DNA of 38,556 nt from Cloacibacillus sp. GTDB lineage: Bacteria; Synergistota; Synergistia; Synergistales; Synergistaceae. The notes under the pieces are model-generated. The model had not been told where the DNA came from, ran no database searches, and saw only the letters and a list, made by a program, of their open reading frames with translations. The stretch's first letter is position 1. Each line of letters starts with the position of its first letter. A program made the position numbers and the translations under genes. This document shows, in pieces, positions 38,338 to 38,556 of the stretch. The stretch covers positions 1 through 38,556 of the forward strand of contig NZ_JAJBUX010000101.1 of the NCBI RefSeq assembly GCF_020860125.1. Reading direction: 5' to 3'.

Positions 38338-38478
38338 TATAATGCTGGTATCTGAACATATAGCCGAGACTGACAAACATGCCTATACAGAAGATGCGCA
38401 TATAAGCAACGGCCCCGTTACATGCGCTGCCGCTTTAATCATTGCGGCGAGGCCGCCGGACGCCTGCGGGCTGTCTTT

Positions 38479-38556
38479 TTATCTTCTGTTTTTATTTTTT
38501 CTCAGCAGGCAGGGAAGCATGGCCAGCAGCGCGAGCGCGCCGGCGCCGATTCCGTT
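38479..38556 (-). CDS. C-terminal end of a surface/secreted protein with Synerg-CTERM-type tail (partial)
   Basis: The minus strand at the right edge reads 25 codons to a TAA: a Gly/Ala-rich start (NGIGAG), a hydrophobic stretch (ALALLAMLPCLL) and a basic end (RKNKNRR). This is the same layout as the tail of the subtilase at 2197-3924: small residues, one membrane-spanning segment, positive C-terminus. The conserved Cys would lie just outside the window. The protein body is not visible, so its function is unknown; it is probably exported. Confidence 0.7.
   Translation of the reverse strand, partial: NGIGAGALALLAMLPCLLRKNKNRR

Noticed and set aside
1..38556. CRISPR array or complete insertion sequence
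   Set aside because: No regularly spaced repeats and no transposase or integrase gene were found in any frame.

Overview
The window most likely comes from the chromosome of an anaerobic bacterium of the phylum Synergistota, close to Cloacibacillus or Synergistes. This is inferred from sequence alone. The best marker is the C-terminal tail of the secreted subtilase: a Gly-Ser-Gly-Cys motif, a hydrophobic stretch and a basic end, which matches the Synergistaceae-type 'Synerg-CTERM' sorting signal. A second tail of this kind is cut by the right edge. The GC-rich coding, strong AGGAGG ribosome sites, many ATGA-type overlaps and a T-box on thrS fit the same picture.

Layout. Positions 1-7370 (minus strand) hold thrS with its T-box leader, the subtilase, dut, pnp and rpsO. 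Positions 7621-12489 (plus) hold a glycerol operon: glycerol kinase, a GlpA-like FAD/[2Fe-2S] dehydrogenase, a GlpB-like FAD/NAD oxidoreductase and a DUF1667 cysteine protein. These genes would phosphorylate glycerol and oxidise glycerol-3-phosphate without oxygen. Positions 12593-16957 hold pgsA (plus), trpS and plsY (minus), and a secreted NlpE-like/META protein (plus). Together pgsA and plsY use the glycerol-3-phosphate pool for phospholipids.

Positions 17007-18072 form a small accessory patch next to tRNA-Pro(GGG): a truncated RelE/ParE toxin and a MazE/MazF pair whose MazF lacks about five residues. The patch lies between two near-identical terminator hairpins. Positions 18125-30303 (minus) are a dense housekeeping block: HU, der, the UPF0210/UPF0237 pair, then hflX-yicC-remA-gmk-rpoZ-coaBC-priA, with pyrK-pyrD-cmk upstream of hflX. 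PriA in this block has lost its Walker A motif.

Positions 30405-33728 (plus) hold adenine deaminase behind a structured leader, then a two-gene encapsulin operon: a ferritin-like cargo with a C-terminal targeting peptide, and its shell protein. Positions 33710-34850 (minus) hold a TRIC-type membrane protein and a low-molecular-weight phosphatase.

From about 34860 to 38270 the DNA becomes much more AT-rich and looks acquired. It carries a decayed SIR2 gene, a DUF1016/PDDEXK (YhcG-like) nuclease with a repeated inverted-repeat motif, a fragment of a second phosphatase gene, and an AAA+ ATPase with a DUF234-type nuclease domain. A 12-bp direct repeat brackets the SIR2/DUF1016 cassette. No CRISPR array, rRNA or complete insertion sequence was seen.
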